A stretch of 64,000 nt of DNA. Source: Pseudoips prasinana. Its lineage: Eukaryota; Arthropoda; Insecta; Lepidoptera; Nolidae. Below, piece after piece: positions 22,599 through 32,681 of the stretch. Position 1 is the stretch's first letter. Each line of letters begins with the position of its first letter. Location: positions 1,116,001-1,180,000 of the forward strand of contig OX621250.1 of NCBI GenBank assembly GCA_951640165.1. Reading direction: 5' to 3'. Position numbers and translations under genes: made by a program. Below the pieces are notes generated by a model that worked only from the letters and a program-made list of their open reading frames with translations, searched no databases and was not told the origin of the DNA.

Positions 22599-25043
22599 TT
22601 CATATTCATATTTTCATATTCATATTATTTATTTGCATTCCACAATGTGAACTTAGGTGGTAAACATTAGGCTTATAGCTAGGAGCATTATGGACCCTGT
22701 CGGGCACAGCAAATTTATAAACATATATATCGGTAAATTATTATTGTTCGTAAATTATTAAGGAACTAATTGAGTCTTCCATTCCATATGACCACTTTAC
22801 ATTTATATATTTATACATTACACTAGCATATTATTATTTAACTATCATGTCATTCAATAAAGAAAGACATTTTGCTTATTAACAGTAACAAGTTATATTT
22901 GTGTGATACATTTGGATCTAACTATTTAATAGATTATATAATTAAAAATATATACATGTATAAGTTTGTATGTATGTGTGTTTATTGTAATTTAGGTTAT
23001 TTGTTTATCATTTAAGTATTCATTTACTGTGTAATAAGCCTTATTTATAAGTATTTGTTTTAGATTAATTACGAATTTATTCTCTCTGGTTTCATTTTTT
23101 ATAGAATTTGGTAATTTATTATATATTTTGATTGACATTACATTAGGACTGTTAGAGTGTAGTGTAATTCGGGAATTAGGTAACATTAACATATTCTTGT
23201 GTCTAAGTGAACGACTATTCAAATTATTATGTTTATCTGCTCGTGTTGTAAAAAATACTTTGTATTTCCTAACAAACTTGCATATTTCCAGGATATAGAT
23301 AGAGGGTAAAGTTAGAATTTTATATTTCGTGAATAAAGGCTTGCAACTGTCCGTTTGTTCTATATTGGCAAGAATGCGAATTAATTTCTTTTGTAAAATA
23401 AAAAGTGAATGTGAATCTGTACTGTTGCCCCACATTATAATGCCGTAGGTGAACCACGCATGTGCATAGGCGTAGTATGTAGTAAGGGCTGTCGGTAGAT
23501 CGGTTGTTTTTTTTACTTCACGAAGCGCATAGCTAAATCTGGAAATTTTCGATTTAATGTTTTGGATGTGGGTTTTCCAAGAAATATGTGTATCTATAGT
23601 AAGTCCTAGCAATGTGAAATTATTAACAACCTCAATTTGTGTATCGTTAACTGTAAAGTTAACTGGTAATGGAGGTTTTTGATAGGGATAAAAAGTCATT
23701 AGTTTAGTTTTATTGTAATTAATTTCTAGATTGTGCATCTTCATCCATTCAATTGTTTTATTTAGTATTAAGGTAAGATCATTGTTTATATTAGTAGTGC
23801 TTTGGCAGGAGGTAAGCAAAGATATATCATCTGCAAACAATACACAAGTTTCTTCCATGATCTTAGGGAGGTCATTTATGTAAATTATAAATAACAGACA
23901 TCCAAGTACACTTCCTTGTGGAATCGAGGCGTTAATAATGTTTTTATCGGATCTTATAGGTATTATTTGTTTCAAATTGTAGTCAAAGTGATCTATTTCC
24001 ACGAATTGCTCTCTATTTTTTAAATAGGATGAAAACCATTTATGTGTATTTCCGCGGATCCCTATTCCATACAGTTTATTTAGTAGAATATTGTATTGTA
24101 CTTTGTCATATGCCTTGGTCATATCTAGAAGGATCCCCACAGCATACTTTTTGTCATTTAGAATATTTATTATTTCTTGAACGTATTTATAGACAGCTAA
24201 GGTGGTTGATCGTTGCTTTCGAAAACCGTTTTGTCCGTCGTCTAAGATATTGTACTTTTCACAAAAACTGTACACACGATCGCATATAGCCTTTTCGTAA
24301 ATTTTTGTGGCCGTAGGTAGTAGAGCAAGAGGTCTATAATTATTGGGGTCTATTTTAGAATTTTTCTTAAACATTGGTTTTATAATAGCCCTTTTTAAAC
24401 GATCAGGAAACATACCATCATCAAAAGATTGATTCACTAATACACAGAATGGCACAGCGAGTTCATTTGCACATTCTTTTATCAGAGAGGGGGGTAATTC
24501 ATCTATGCCGCAGGATTTTTTATTTTTTAAATTTATAATAATTTTTTGTGTTTCTTGAACGTCTAATGGTCTAAGAAAGAAAGTGTTTTCTGAAGGCTGC
24601 ATCACAGGTAGGCCGTGCGCCATGCTGCCGGATGGGTGTGTGCTTTTTTCTCCAATCGATGCAAAGAAGTTATTAAAATGGTTGGTTACTTGTTTTGGAT
24701 CTGAGATTAGGGTATTATTAATTTGTAACTGAATATTATATTTTTCTAAGCAAGATTTTTTGTTGGTACGTTCGTTTACTATATTCCACATGGCTTTAAC
24801 TTTGTTTTGAGAAGTTTTTATTCTTTTTATGAATTGTTGTCTCTTAGATGTAATAACTGCTTGTTTTAAAATTTTTTCATACTTTTTATAGTACTTTTTT
24901 ATGATTGGGTTGTCAGACTTTAGGCACAAGATTTTTAACAATCTTTTGTTTGTGCATGAAAGCTTTATGCCTTTAGTCAACCAATATTTTTTTAATTGCG
25001 ATTTTAATTTAATTTTTCTTTTTGGTATAGTTTGATTTAATAA
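22599..25043 (-). mobile_element. 5'-truncated non-LTR retrotransposon (LINE)
   Basis: Minus-strand LINE of 2445 bases. The 3' end is marked by short repeats of TATGAA-type sequence at 22599-22630 rather than poly-A. ATGTA occurs on both sides (22594-22598 and 25044-25048) within repeat H, consistent with a 5-bp target duplication. The endonuclease half is absent, so it is a 5'-truncated insertion that cannot move alone. Confidence 0.8.
22992..25043 (-). CDS. LINE reverse transcriptase (ORF2 C-terminal part)
   Basis: About 683 codons are intact to the stop. The frame stays open a few codons into repeat H; no native start is present because the 5' half was lost on insertion, so the first codon given here is the first inside the LINE. 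Counting from position 25061 as residue 1, the reverse transcriptase domain spans roughly residues 175-440: motif around NYRPLALLPT (~241-250), the first catalytic Asp in LDMTKAYDK (~312-320), PQGSVLG (~381) and the catalytic FADD (~409-412). A C-terminal region follows with WGNSTDSHSLFILQKKLIR-type text, as in jockey-like or CR1-like LINEs. The upstream endonuclease expected for such LINEs is missing. No stop or frameshift over 2 kb suggests a fairly recent insertion. Clade assignment (jockey-like) is inference. Confidence 0.85.
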   Translation of the reverse strand, partial: LLNQTIPKRKIKLKSQLKKYWLTKGIKLSCTNKRLLKILCLKSDNPIIKKYYKKYEKILKQAVITSKRQQFIKRIKTSQNKVKAMWNIVNERTNKKSCLEKYNIQLQINNTLISDPKQVTNHFNNFFASIGEKSTHPSGSMAHGLPVMQPSENTFFLRPLDVQETQKIIINLKNKKSCGIDELPPSLIKECANELAVPFCVLVNQSFDDGMFPDRLKRAIIKPMFKKNSKIDPNNYRPLALLPTATKIYEKAICDRVYSFCEKYNILDDGQNGFRKQRSTTLAVYKYVQEIINILNDKKYAVGILLDMTKAYDKVQYNILLNKLYGIGIRGNTHKWFSSYLKNREQFVEIDHFDYNLKQIIPIRSDKNIINASIPQGSVLGCLLFIIYINDLPKIMEETCVLFADDISLLTSCQSTTNINNDLTLILNKTIEWMKMHNLEINYNKTKLMTFYPYQKPPLPVNFTVNDTQIEVVNNFTLLGLTIDTHISWKTHIQNIKSKISRFSYALREVKKTTDLPTALTTYYAYAHAWFTYGIIMWGNSTDSHSLFILQKKLIRILANIEQTDSCKPLFTKYKILTLPSIYILEICKFVRKYKVFFTTRADKHNNLNSRSLRHKNMLMLPNSRITLHSNSPNVMSIKIYNKLPNSIKNETRENKFVINLKQILINKAYYTVNEYLNDKQIT

Positions 25044-25192
25044 ATGTACATTACCATGCAAATTTCCAGTAGTTATTTTTAATGCGTCTCAAATCGTAAA
25101 CCACAGTTTACCTTCCATTCTATCAACTCAAATACTTGCTGCTATGGAAAGAACCATTCCGCCTTTCACGGGTGAGTCCGACTCGAACTCTC

Positions 25193-25475
25193 TCGACTCG
25201 TTGTCTTGATCATCAATAGAACCTAGTCTATGAGCCTTCTGCTCAGTACACTCGATGGCTAATCGATCATGAATAAGACCTAGTCTAACAGCCCTCTGTT
25301 CAGCAGAGTCATTAAGTAATCAATCATAAATAAGACCTAAGCTATGAGCGCTCTGCTCAGTAGACTCGTTGGCTAATCGATCATTAATAAGACCTAGTCT
25401 TCATAGACTCATGCCCTCTGCTCAGCAGACTTGATGGCTATTCGATCATTAATAAGACCTATCTATAAGCCCTCA
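25193..25475. repeat. Minisatellite, 57-bp period, ~4.5 copies
   Basis: The landmark ACCTAG (or its variant) occurs at 25221, 25278, 25335, 25392 and 25457: three steps of exactly 57 and one of 65, where a TCATAGACT-like insertion is present. Units include CTCTGCTCAG, GATGGCTAATCGATCAT and AATAAGACC. Confidence 0.9.
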
Positions 25476-25674
25476 GCACAAATTAATTTTATGTAGTTTT
25501 TCTTGTCTTGCTTTACAAACGGTCTTTTCGATCATTCACTGTCTCACAAGAACGTGAAAAAGAGTTTCGAACAACATTTGTATTGGGACCTATAGTTTTA
25601 AGGCGCGCGGCACCTTTCGTATTCCTAATACTACGTATTACCTAATACTACCTAATAAAACCCATAGCTAGACA
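25476..25674. other. Unassigned spacer
   Basis: Sequence between the minisatellite and the left inverted arm. Short ACTACC/TAATACTA repeats near 25625-25660 are the only structure seen. Confidence 0.4.
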
Positions 25675-25864
25675 CTAAAAAGTAAAAAATAAAAAAAACT
25701 TCGTTTAAAAAAACCGACTTCAAAAACTAAAAAGTATAAAAAAAATATCTTTATAAAGATTTAATTTAATACATCTCGTATGCAAACGTAATACCTTTAA
25801 TATTAATGATATAATATAATTTGTATGTGCTACCTATTGATAGGTTTGAAGTCGGTGCCAAGCC
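25675..25864 (+). repeat. Left terminal inverted repeat
   Basis: Pairs with 29754-29940. It begins CTAAAAAGTA, where the other arm begins CTAAAGTATT when read inward, and ends at GGTGCCAAGCC, after which the two arms diverge. Confidence 0.85.
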
Positions 25865-26117
25865 CTAAGCAAACTAAAAGTTAATATTACGTACAGCTTT
25901 CATACTTTGTGATGAAATTCCTACACTAAAGATTAACCTAAGTAAATAAACTTAAAGAACAATATGAATAGACGCCAGAACATCCAGTTAACCATCTATC
26001 AATTGCTTTTAAAGAAATACATTTCACTTATATGAGAAAACAACATTTCTAAAGTTACTTAATTAATTGAAAGAAAAACTAAATCTACGCAAAAGTATTT
26101 ACATAAATAAATTAAAA

Positions 26118-28535
26118 CTAACTACAGATGGCGTCGTAGCATTCCTCCGAATCGAGGCCATGAGAAAACGTGCCCAGAAGACTGGCTGCATTACCACGTT
26201 GTATAGCTAAACTAATTCTTTGGCCAAAGTAAAAGCCAGCCCTCTGGTCACGGGAAGCGTCAACCAAACGCTTCGAAATCTGGCGATAGAGACTACGGGC
26301 ACTCGGACCCCACGTTCCAAGCGTTTCGACCCCAAACGGCTCAAATATGTAATTTCCTATCAAATTACCATATTTGCGCCGCTTGAGAGTCTCCGCACAG
26401 GCAGCAGCAGCGCCCGCCGCCGCACTGGTACTTGGAAGATGTGATAGGGCTAGGGTGTCAACGCATGTCGCGTCCCACACCAAAGGCCTACCCAACTTCC
26501 AAGGCAGCAACGTCATCCCGTCTGGTCTCTTGCCATCGTCGCGCGCCAAACCGTTTGGTTCCAACACAGCTGGGACGCCGGCGGTGACAAGAGCCCGACG
26601 AATAATATCGTTTAGGCTGCTATGGCGTGGAAGCCGACCTGCACTTCTGCTACATGACAGGCCGTGGTGTCCGAGGCGGTTGACAGACTCTCCACAGAGA
26701 CATCGATGCGGAGCAACACAGGGCGCCCCAAGACGAAGGCAGGCAGCGATCCGGAAAGAGTTGTCGTCCAACATGGTCCCTATGTTAGACGACGGCAACG
26801 CCTGTAACCAAAGGCCCGACTCCCATTCTCCCACAGCCAGTACGCGGGCGCGCTCTGCGGGATTAACCGATGTATCTAATAACAAATTCCGAGTTAGGTT
26901 GCAGAGCGGCTGGTCCCACTGCCTCTGGGAGGACGGATAGTTGGGCAAATCCGTATTCGGACAAGCTATTTTCCAGGCATTAATGGCTTCGGTAAGGCAC
27001 GGTACTTCCGAACTAACCAGTGATGATGAAAGAATTTTCCTGGTAAGTCCTTCCGTACTATGGACCGATGACAGAAATGCCGGTAAGCTTACATGGGATA
27101 TTTTGCGAATCCCGAGCCCGCCCAGGCGAACAGGAAGAGTGGCCTGTTGCCATGCTCGGTCATCCAGGTCTAAATTGAGAATATTTGTAAGTGTATCACG
27201 GATAATTTTGTCAACTTTGTCTAAAAGAGCAACCTGTTTCCAAAGGTGGCAGGAACGTAACACGTAAATAAATTTGGGAACAAAACAACAGTACCGAATA
27301 ATAGTATACGCCGAATGAGTATTGATTTTGTTAAATCTTTCTGAAATGTCACAAAAATTTTGTATTTGTTCGTCTATATATGGAGAGAAAGATTCGTCCA
27401 GAATCGGGGAGCCAAGAAGGCGGAGGGATCGTTTATCTAAAATTTTTAAACTCGGGGCAATTGTGTTAAATTTTTGGATAGTGTTAAGTCGGTCTGTTTG
27501 GTCTGAAATAGAAAGTTCGCATTTTGAAAGGTTAAGCTCTAGGCCTATGGATTTAAATTGAGTTTGAAGAATTAGAAAATCATTAAAAATAGTGTTTACG
27601 TCGCCTCCTAGAGTCCCGTCATCCAAATACCACGCGTTGAATTTGGAATTTAGACGCCGAATTATTGGGTGGATTGCTAGGCTAAAAATAGCTGGTCCGA
27701 GTGGATCGCCTTGTTGACAGCCGACAGCAGAATTCAAAACATGATTTTGATAAATTAATTTTGAGGGATTCCTGTAGCACTGGTGTAAGAAATTGTAAAT
27801 TTCCGGGATTTCTTTCATAATTTCTGTCAACAAGACGTCCCTATTAACGGAATTGAAAGCATTTTTTACGTCGACTTTAAGAACTACCTCACCTTCCCCG
27901 CTATTGATGTATGCTGACAGCGCATGCACGGCCGCTTCGCAACCTCCTTTAGAGCCAAAACCCAATTGATGAGGCTGGAAAAGGTTTGATAATTTTGTGT
28001 AGATCTTTTTACAGCACATTTTAGCAGCCATGCGTCTGTAAGTGGTTCCAACGGCAATGGGACGGATGCCGCCATCTTTTTTGTTTAAAGCACATAAGTT
28101 GGCACCATAAAGCACGTCGATGACAGCACCGTCCACACCGCCGTGAAGAATTAAGTTAGATAAAGCCGTGAGCTCCGTCAGGAGTTGCTCGCCAGCGGCT
28201 CCAGCACTCGCACTCGTCAGTTCTTTGAGGTGCTGTGGCATCAAGCCATCGAGACCACTGGCGGAGCCGCTACGGAAGGAGCTCAAGGCAGAAATCACCT
28301 CCCGAGCACTGACAAAAAGGGGATTATATGTGTCATCGGGAGGAGCGGGGAAAGTAAGGCCATCATTAGGCACTGGGTGCTTGCTCTCCAGAACAGCAAG
28401 GGTTTCCGCGGAGCAAGCTGCCACCACATCGCTACTAAAAAGCAGTCGTGCAGCACCCCCAATGTCACCCTCCCCCAATTTAGCTTCCACATGCTGAAAA
28501 GAGCTTCTATTTGGGTTGCGCCTATGGACTTTCAA
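26118..28535 (-). CDS. R2-like reverse transcriptase with C-terminal restriction-like nuclease
   Basis: About 805 codons are open with no internal stop. The first codon given is TTG; the frame is open ~90 bases further upstream, and the true N-terminus is the finger frame at 28532-29029, so this is the downstream part of one frameshifted gene. Reverse transcriptase region ~95-340: SASGLDG (~91-97), IRPIAVGTTYRR (~157-168), first catalytic Asp in LKVDVKNAFNSVNR (~219-232), QQGDPLGPAIF (~274-284) and the YLDD box (~303-306). The C-terminal part has a CxC-x8-H-x4-C zinc knuckle (~612-628) and RPDG ... WD (~670-688), the layout of PD-(D/E)XK nucleases in R2-superclade LINEs. Expected role: target nicking and target-primed reverse transcription in the nucleus. 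YLDD instead of the usual FADD is noteworthy. The exact clade is not known to me. Confidence 0.8.
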   Translation of the reverse strand: MKVHRRNPNRSSFQHVEAKLGEGDIGGAARLLFSSDVVAACSAETLAVLESKHPVPNDGLTFPAPPDDTYNPLFVSAREVISALSSFRSGSASGLDGLMPQHLKELTSASAGAAGEQLLTELTALSNLILHGGVDGAVIDVLYGANLCALNKKDGGIRPIAVGTTYRRMAAKMCCKKIYTKLSNLFQPHQLGFGSKGGCEAAVHALSAYINSGEGEVVLKVDVKNAFNSVNRDVLLTEIMKEIPEIYNFLHQCYRNPSKLIYQNHVLNSAVGCQQGDPLGPAIFSLAIHPIIRRLNSKFNAWYLDDGTLGGDVNTIFNDFLILQTQFKSIGLELNLSKCELSISDQTDRLNTIQKFNTIAPSLKILDKRSLRLLGSPILDESFSPYIDEQIQNFCDISERFNKINTHSAYTIIRYCCFVPKFIYVLRSCHLWKQVALLDKVDKIIRDTLTNILNLDLDDRAWQQATLPVRLGGLGIRKISHVSLPAFLSSVHSTEGLTRKILSSSLVSSEVPCLTEAINAWKIACPNTDLPNYPSSQRQWDQPLCNLTRNLLLDTSVNPAERARVLAVGEWESGLWLQALPSSNIGTMLDDNSFRIAACLRLGAPCVAPHRCLCGESVNRLGHHGLSCSRSAGRLPRHSSLNDIIRRALVTAGVPAVLEPNGLARDDGKRPDGMTLLPWKLGRPLVWDATCVDTLALSHLPSTSAAAGAAAACAETLKRRKYGNLIGNYIFEPFGVETLGTWGPSARSLYRQISKRLVDASRDQRAGFYFGQRISLAIQRGNAASLLGTFSHGLDSEECYDAICS

Positions 28536-29029
28536 AGATGTTGGAGTACAAGTTGTAGCATTATTGTTGCAGTTATTTTTATTTGTGCCGTTAATGATAA
28601 GGAGTTATTAGCTCTTTTAGCATGCAAAATTCTGAAAGGGAAGGAGAGCAGCTGTTCCCAGGCGGCTTCACTGTTTTCCTGGACAGCAAGGCGTATAGAC
28701 TCTGCTAAATGGCGAGCAACTACCGGCCTTGCTCCCCGAGGAACATGCTTTAGTACCGGAATTGAATTTTTGCATAAAGATAATGTTTTCCAAAGGGGAT
28801 TTTGATGCGAACTGGAATTTATATCTGAATTGGTGATAGAAAGAACATTGGGGCTCGGAACTATACCTTGGGATTTGTGAACTTTTCCTAGATGAATTCT
28901 CAAGCCCCTCTCACCTTTGAAAAACCGCTGCTCAGGACACTGAGGGCACCGAACAAGTGAACCCAGCGATGTGGTAAATCGACTATAGGAGGCGTTGTCA
29001 TTATCACTGCCTGCGTCGGTGCTATTCAT
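28532..29029 (-). CDS. N-terminal C2H2 zinc-finger part of the R2-like gene
   Basis: 165 codons from an ATG at 29029 to a TGA at 28532. Residues ~28-51 form one C2H2 finger (CPQCPEQRFFKGERGLRIHL then GKVH), as in the DNA-binding N-termini of R2-type elements. The AAWEQLLSFPFRIL and LTAQIK blocks that follow look like the linker that normally runs into the RT part. It overlaps the downstream frame by ~100 bases in another phase, so a single small indel near 28540-28630 probably split one original ORF of ~970 codons. A deliberate two-ORF design is possible but less likely given the family layout. Confidence 0.7.
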   Translation of the reverse strand: MNSTDAGSDNDNASYSRFTTSLGSLVRCPQCPEQRFFKGERGLRIHLGKVHKSQGIVPSPNVLSITNSDINSSSHQNPLWKTLSLCKNSIPVLKHVPRGARPVVARHLAESIRLAVQENSEAAWEQLLSFPFRILHAKRANNSLSLTAQIKITATIMLQLVLQHL

Positions 29030-29753
29030 GTACTTAAACTAACACAGCTGTACAAAGTAAATAAAAAAAAACACTCAATAAAAATAAAGTTACAAATTAT
29101 AAAAATAAACAGACAACTTGATGTTTTGACACAATCTCCTATTGGAAGATAAATTGGTGTCCCATAGCGACGAAACATTTCGGCCAATTACAGGCCACTT
29201 CACTTGTTGTTGCTATAGCAACAGCCTGTTGCTTGTAGCTTGTCAAAGCCTGTCAGGCTGTCAAAATCAGGTGTTGAAAATGTGGTTCATTTCAATTCAA
29301 AAAAATAGGTATGTACGTGAGGCGCTGCTCTTTCGAATAATTGTACCGCTGCCGAAGCTTCAAAAGAACAGTTGCTTGAAGTGTGCTGGCATCAATCTTG
29401 ACTATTACACGTGATAACAATTATTTACATCGGACACTTGACATTTGCCTTTCTGTATCTTACAATATGAATTAATATGAAACTGTATCATAAAAATATA
29501 TTTAATATTAATACCTAAATTAGTTACTATAGTTATAATAAACCTATATTATGCTTATATATGAATATATTTGTGGCCCTGAAAAACAAACAGATAAATT
29601 ATTATTAATTAGGAGCCAACGCATCAAAATTTTCCAATATTTCGAGACGACCGTCAACGACGTCTGCACGCTTGGGTTGTTTGTGTAGAATTACGAAGCT
29701 ATCCCGCTGAAAGTAACGCACGGCGAGTATGGTACCTACTATTAGGTACATTT
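29030..29753. other. Segment between the R2-like gene and the right arm
   Basis: Probably the 5' leader of the gene (29030-29130) plus unexplained sequence. A 90-codon plus-strand frame (29142-29414) and a 62-codon minus-strand frame (29605-29793, overlapping the arm) have no recognised domain. Confidence 0.4.
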
Positions 29754-29940
29754 GGCTTGGCACCGACTTCAGGCCTTTCAATAGGTAGCACATACAAATT
29801 ACATTATATCATTAATATTAAAGGTATTACGTTTGCATAAGAGATGTATTAAATTAAATCTTTATTAAGATATTTTTTTTATACTTTTTAGTTTTTGAAG
29901 TCGGTTTTTTTAAACGATTTTTTTTTATTTAATACTTTAG
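29754..29940 (-). repeat. Right terminal inverted repeat
   Basis: Inverted partner of 25675-25864. Small differences include ATAATGTAAT versus ATAATATAAT and GAAAGGCCT versus GATAGGTTT. Confidence 0.85.
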
Positions 29941-29972
29941 CATAGATTAAATTATAGTAGTTATATAGAAAT

Positions 29973-30212
29973 GTCTTGGGACAACTAATACACTGTCATA
30001 TGAACCCTAACTGGGCAGAACCTGTACTACGGCAACCAAACAACTAATTCACATACTTATATATTTCTAAACACATACATATTTTAGATAAAGTACACCC
30101 AGACACATGACAAATAATCGTGCTCATCACACAAAAAATTGTCCTGGGTCGGGATCGAACACACGTCCTCTGGCTTAGTAGCCAGGGTTACTAATCACTA
30201 ATCCTATTAGCA
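29973..30212 (-). mobile_element. SINE B, diverged
   Basis: The minus-strand head region (plus-strand CCTCTGGCTTAGTAGCCAGG) and the body with ACACCCAGACACATGACAAA and GGCAACCAAACAACTAAT. It sits ~30 bases outside the right inverted arm. Confidence 0.7.
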
Positions 30213-31394
30213 TCAAGAGATTATTGATACATAATATCTTTAATAACGGGACTTTAACAAGTCTTTTCTTTCTTTCTTGTCATAGGAATTGACTGCTTCA
30301 CCAGTCCATAGAGGCAAGTTAATTCGTTACTATATATTTGGAATATGTAAAGATCGAGGCACAATCACGCTTGTGTGCTGTTTATGTTATATAAACGATT
30401 TATTTGTAACTGTAATCGCACACCCATACATGTGTCGCAAAATAAATGATTCCATTCGATTTTATTTTTAAACCGACTATATGACGTTATCAAACATTTT
30501 AAAGCAACCGCAATGCTTAACTCGCTCGTAAAACCTTTACCACGTTGCCACATAATTTTCTGCACTTTCACAAGTTTCAAAAAGCTCTCCATCACCACGC
30601 ATTACACACTTGTACCCCCCTACTGCTGTATAAATAATTCAGAAGCGTACAGGACAGCCCTTGTATCATAAGTGTCGATGTTACTCGAGATATGTCGAAG
30701 TTCATGGATTTAGGGAGGGCTGCAAGAGTTTTGAGTTAGTGGAGATTTTTGGGGTTCGAGCTTTATGGGAATGACATGGTTGCAATTTTATTGTTCAAAT
30801 AGTTTAAGTTAAATTTGGTTTGTTTGTGGCTGGAATTGCAAGGGTGTTTCAATGTTTATTTACAACTAGCCTTCGCTTGTATTTTGCATGGTGTAGATAT
30901 GGTTACTTAAATCCTTGTAAGTAAAGCGTGATGGTATAGTTACAGAGGTTATATCAGTAACGAATCTACAGAATATAATATTTGTCTCATCTTATTACAA
31001 TAATTTAGCAAACTGTAGCAGTTCGCGTGTACATAATCTAAAGTTTATCAAGCTCTGGGCACAGCTACTAAAACTAAATATAATTATGTAAGTTATTTGG
31101 TATAAAGAATACCTAATAACTAAAAGAAGAGACAAATGTTATAGTTCTCTAGATTCGTTGCTAATTTAATCTCTGAAACTAATAAAATCACGCGGTGTTA
31201 TCGACTTTTAGTATTTGTAAAAATGTTGTTGTTCACTTGATCGTAATGGACAACGATACATCTAGTCAGTCAAATAAATCAGTCGACGAGGATTTGGCAG
31301 ATGCGTCTGTCTGTATAATATGATCATCATACTGATCGCAGTATGATGATCTTAGTATACAAGCCCGTCCTCGACACGCTTGGCATATCCCTCC
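30213..31394. other. Unassigned sequence
   Basis: No gene supported; 60- and 77-codon frames lack features. A short palindromic ATCATCATACTGATCGCAGT stretch sits near 31320-31350. Confidence 0.35.
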
Positions 31395-31482
31395 ATGTGA
31401 TGGACTCCATTGTGGAAGTCTTTTTGGGAGGCCTTTATCCAGCAGTGCATGTGATTTGGCTGCCATGATGATGGTGATGAAA
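31395..31482 (+). mobile_element. RTE LINE 3' tail fragment
   Basis: GTGGAAGTCTTTTTGGGAGG, CCTTTATCCAGCAGTGCATG and a GATGATGGTGATGA tail match the RTE 3' end. The antisense frames here are shadows. Confidence 0.7.
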
Positions 31483-32136
31483 CAACGCCGCTTTTCAACA
31501 GAATTAGTGTAAATTGTCTTCTGGGGAAAAAACACGTGATGTCGAAAAAGGTCGGGCCCATACATTAGTGAAAATCAATTTTTAAACATGTTCTATTGCG
31601 AAGTTAATTAAAGATTATCAAACTTGTATATATATCAATCCTAACTAGATCATAACACAACCTAAATGGCACATCAAAATATGTGATACCCTTTATCCAC
31701 TCAATTAGCCCCTAAATAATCAAGCACCATCGATTAACACGATTAGCCCCCAGTTTGTACTACACAAGGTACAGATGTCGCCACCTGTGCGTTCCCAATG
31801 TTCAAATTATAATTAAGCCTCCCCTTATTCCTTTCCTGCTAATTTAAATTTAATATACGCTGTAGGATGTCTTTATGGGTAAGTATGTGAAAGAAAAAGT
31901 AGAGCAGAGTATACTTTATGGCACCGGGTAAGAAAAGTTTACAGAAAAACGTTAGAAGTATAGATACAATCAGCGGCTTTAGTACTATGTAGCTATTTTT
32001 TTCAGACAACCGTTAAGAGAACTAGAAATCTGAAGATATTGAGGGCGGTAATTAGTAGTGTATCTCTAACTAGTGAAGTTAGATTAAAATACTTAGTACT
32101 TATATATAAATCTGTTGACATTAAATACATCTATAT
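31483..32136. other. Unassigned sequence
   Basis: Nothing recognised before the TIR element. Its left boundary is marked by ATAT at 32133-32136. Confidence 0.35.
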
Positions 32137-32681
32137 CGTCCCCGTAGTTGGAAAATTAAATAACTCCGATTTTGGCGAAATTGACTTTATCCTATTTTCA
32201 AAACACCTAAAACCTGCCGCATATTTGAGCCTTACAGGCGTTTTCGTATCTTATTCCATTCCAAAGATATAGCCATTTTTGTCAGACAGGTCATGACAGA
32301 TGGAATAATAAATATCTTCAGACAAACACAATTTTTTTAAAGGAAAACTAAATAACTCAGTAAATAAATCAATAACTGTGGTCAATGACAAGATGAATGT
32401 CAAATAAATTAAATAACTTGAGTTGTTGAATTTTTCCTCAACTTATAAATTCTTTCACAAAACTCTAAGTTAGTTTTGTGGAAAACTAAATAACTCTATT
32501 TATTTAATTCTGCGATTCAGAATTCTGGTATAACATACCTAATTTATAAATACTTGATGTTATTTATTTCTTCTACAACTAGATAATGATTAATTACAAG
32601 ATGATAGGCAAATATAATTAAATAACTTAAGTTGTCTCAAAGGTAATCAGAGGGTCAAGTCTCATTTCGGGTATCGAACCA

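Larger units (their letters stand above)
22214..25183 (+). repeat. Repeat H, copy 3, split by a LINE
   Basis: The left half 22214-22598 (AGGGTTCTGTAGCCAAATAG onward) and right half 25044-25183 (CATTACCATG, AGTAGTTATTTTTAATGCGT, GAGTCCGACTCG) together match 15855-16442, with an extra ~40-base deletion in the right half. Between them sits the LINE at 22599-25043. The usual GCACTTGGCCGG end is replaced by minisatellite sequence. Confidence 0.75.
25675..29940. mobile_element. 4.3-kb unit with ~190-bp terminal inverted repeats around an R2-like gene
   Basis: Arms 25675-25864 and 29754-29940 are inverted copies with only a few differences. Shared landmarks: CGTTTAAAAAAACCGACTTC, AATACATCTC, CAAACGTAATACCTTTAATA, TGTGCTACCTATTGA, GTCGGTGCCAAGCC. 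The interior holds a minus-strand finger-RT-nuclease gene, ~250 bases left of it and ~725 bases right of it. No clear target duplication was found and no poly-A follows the RT gene. Either the gene is cargo of a TIR element or it was inserted into one. Confidence 0.7.

Noticed and set aside
26220..28805. Several plus-strand frames of 70-206 codons opposite the R2-like gene
   Set aside because: They are antisense shadows of the RT and finger frames, which carry all the recognisable motifs.
31266..31565. Overlapping minus-strand frames of 99 and 69 codons
   Set aside because: They run antisense to an RTE tail fragment and contain no recognisable protein.
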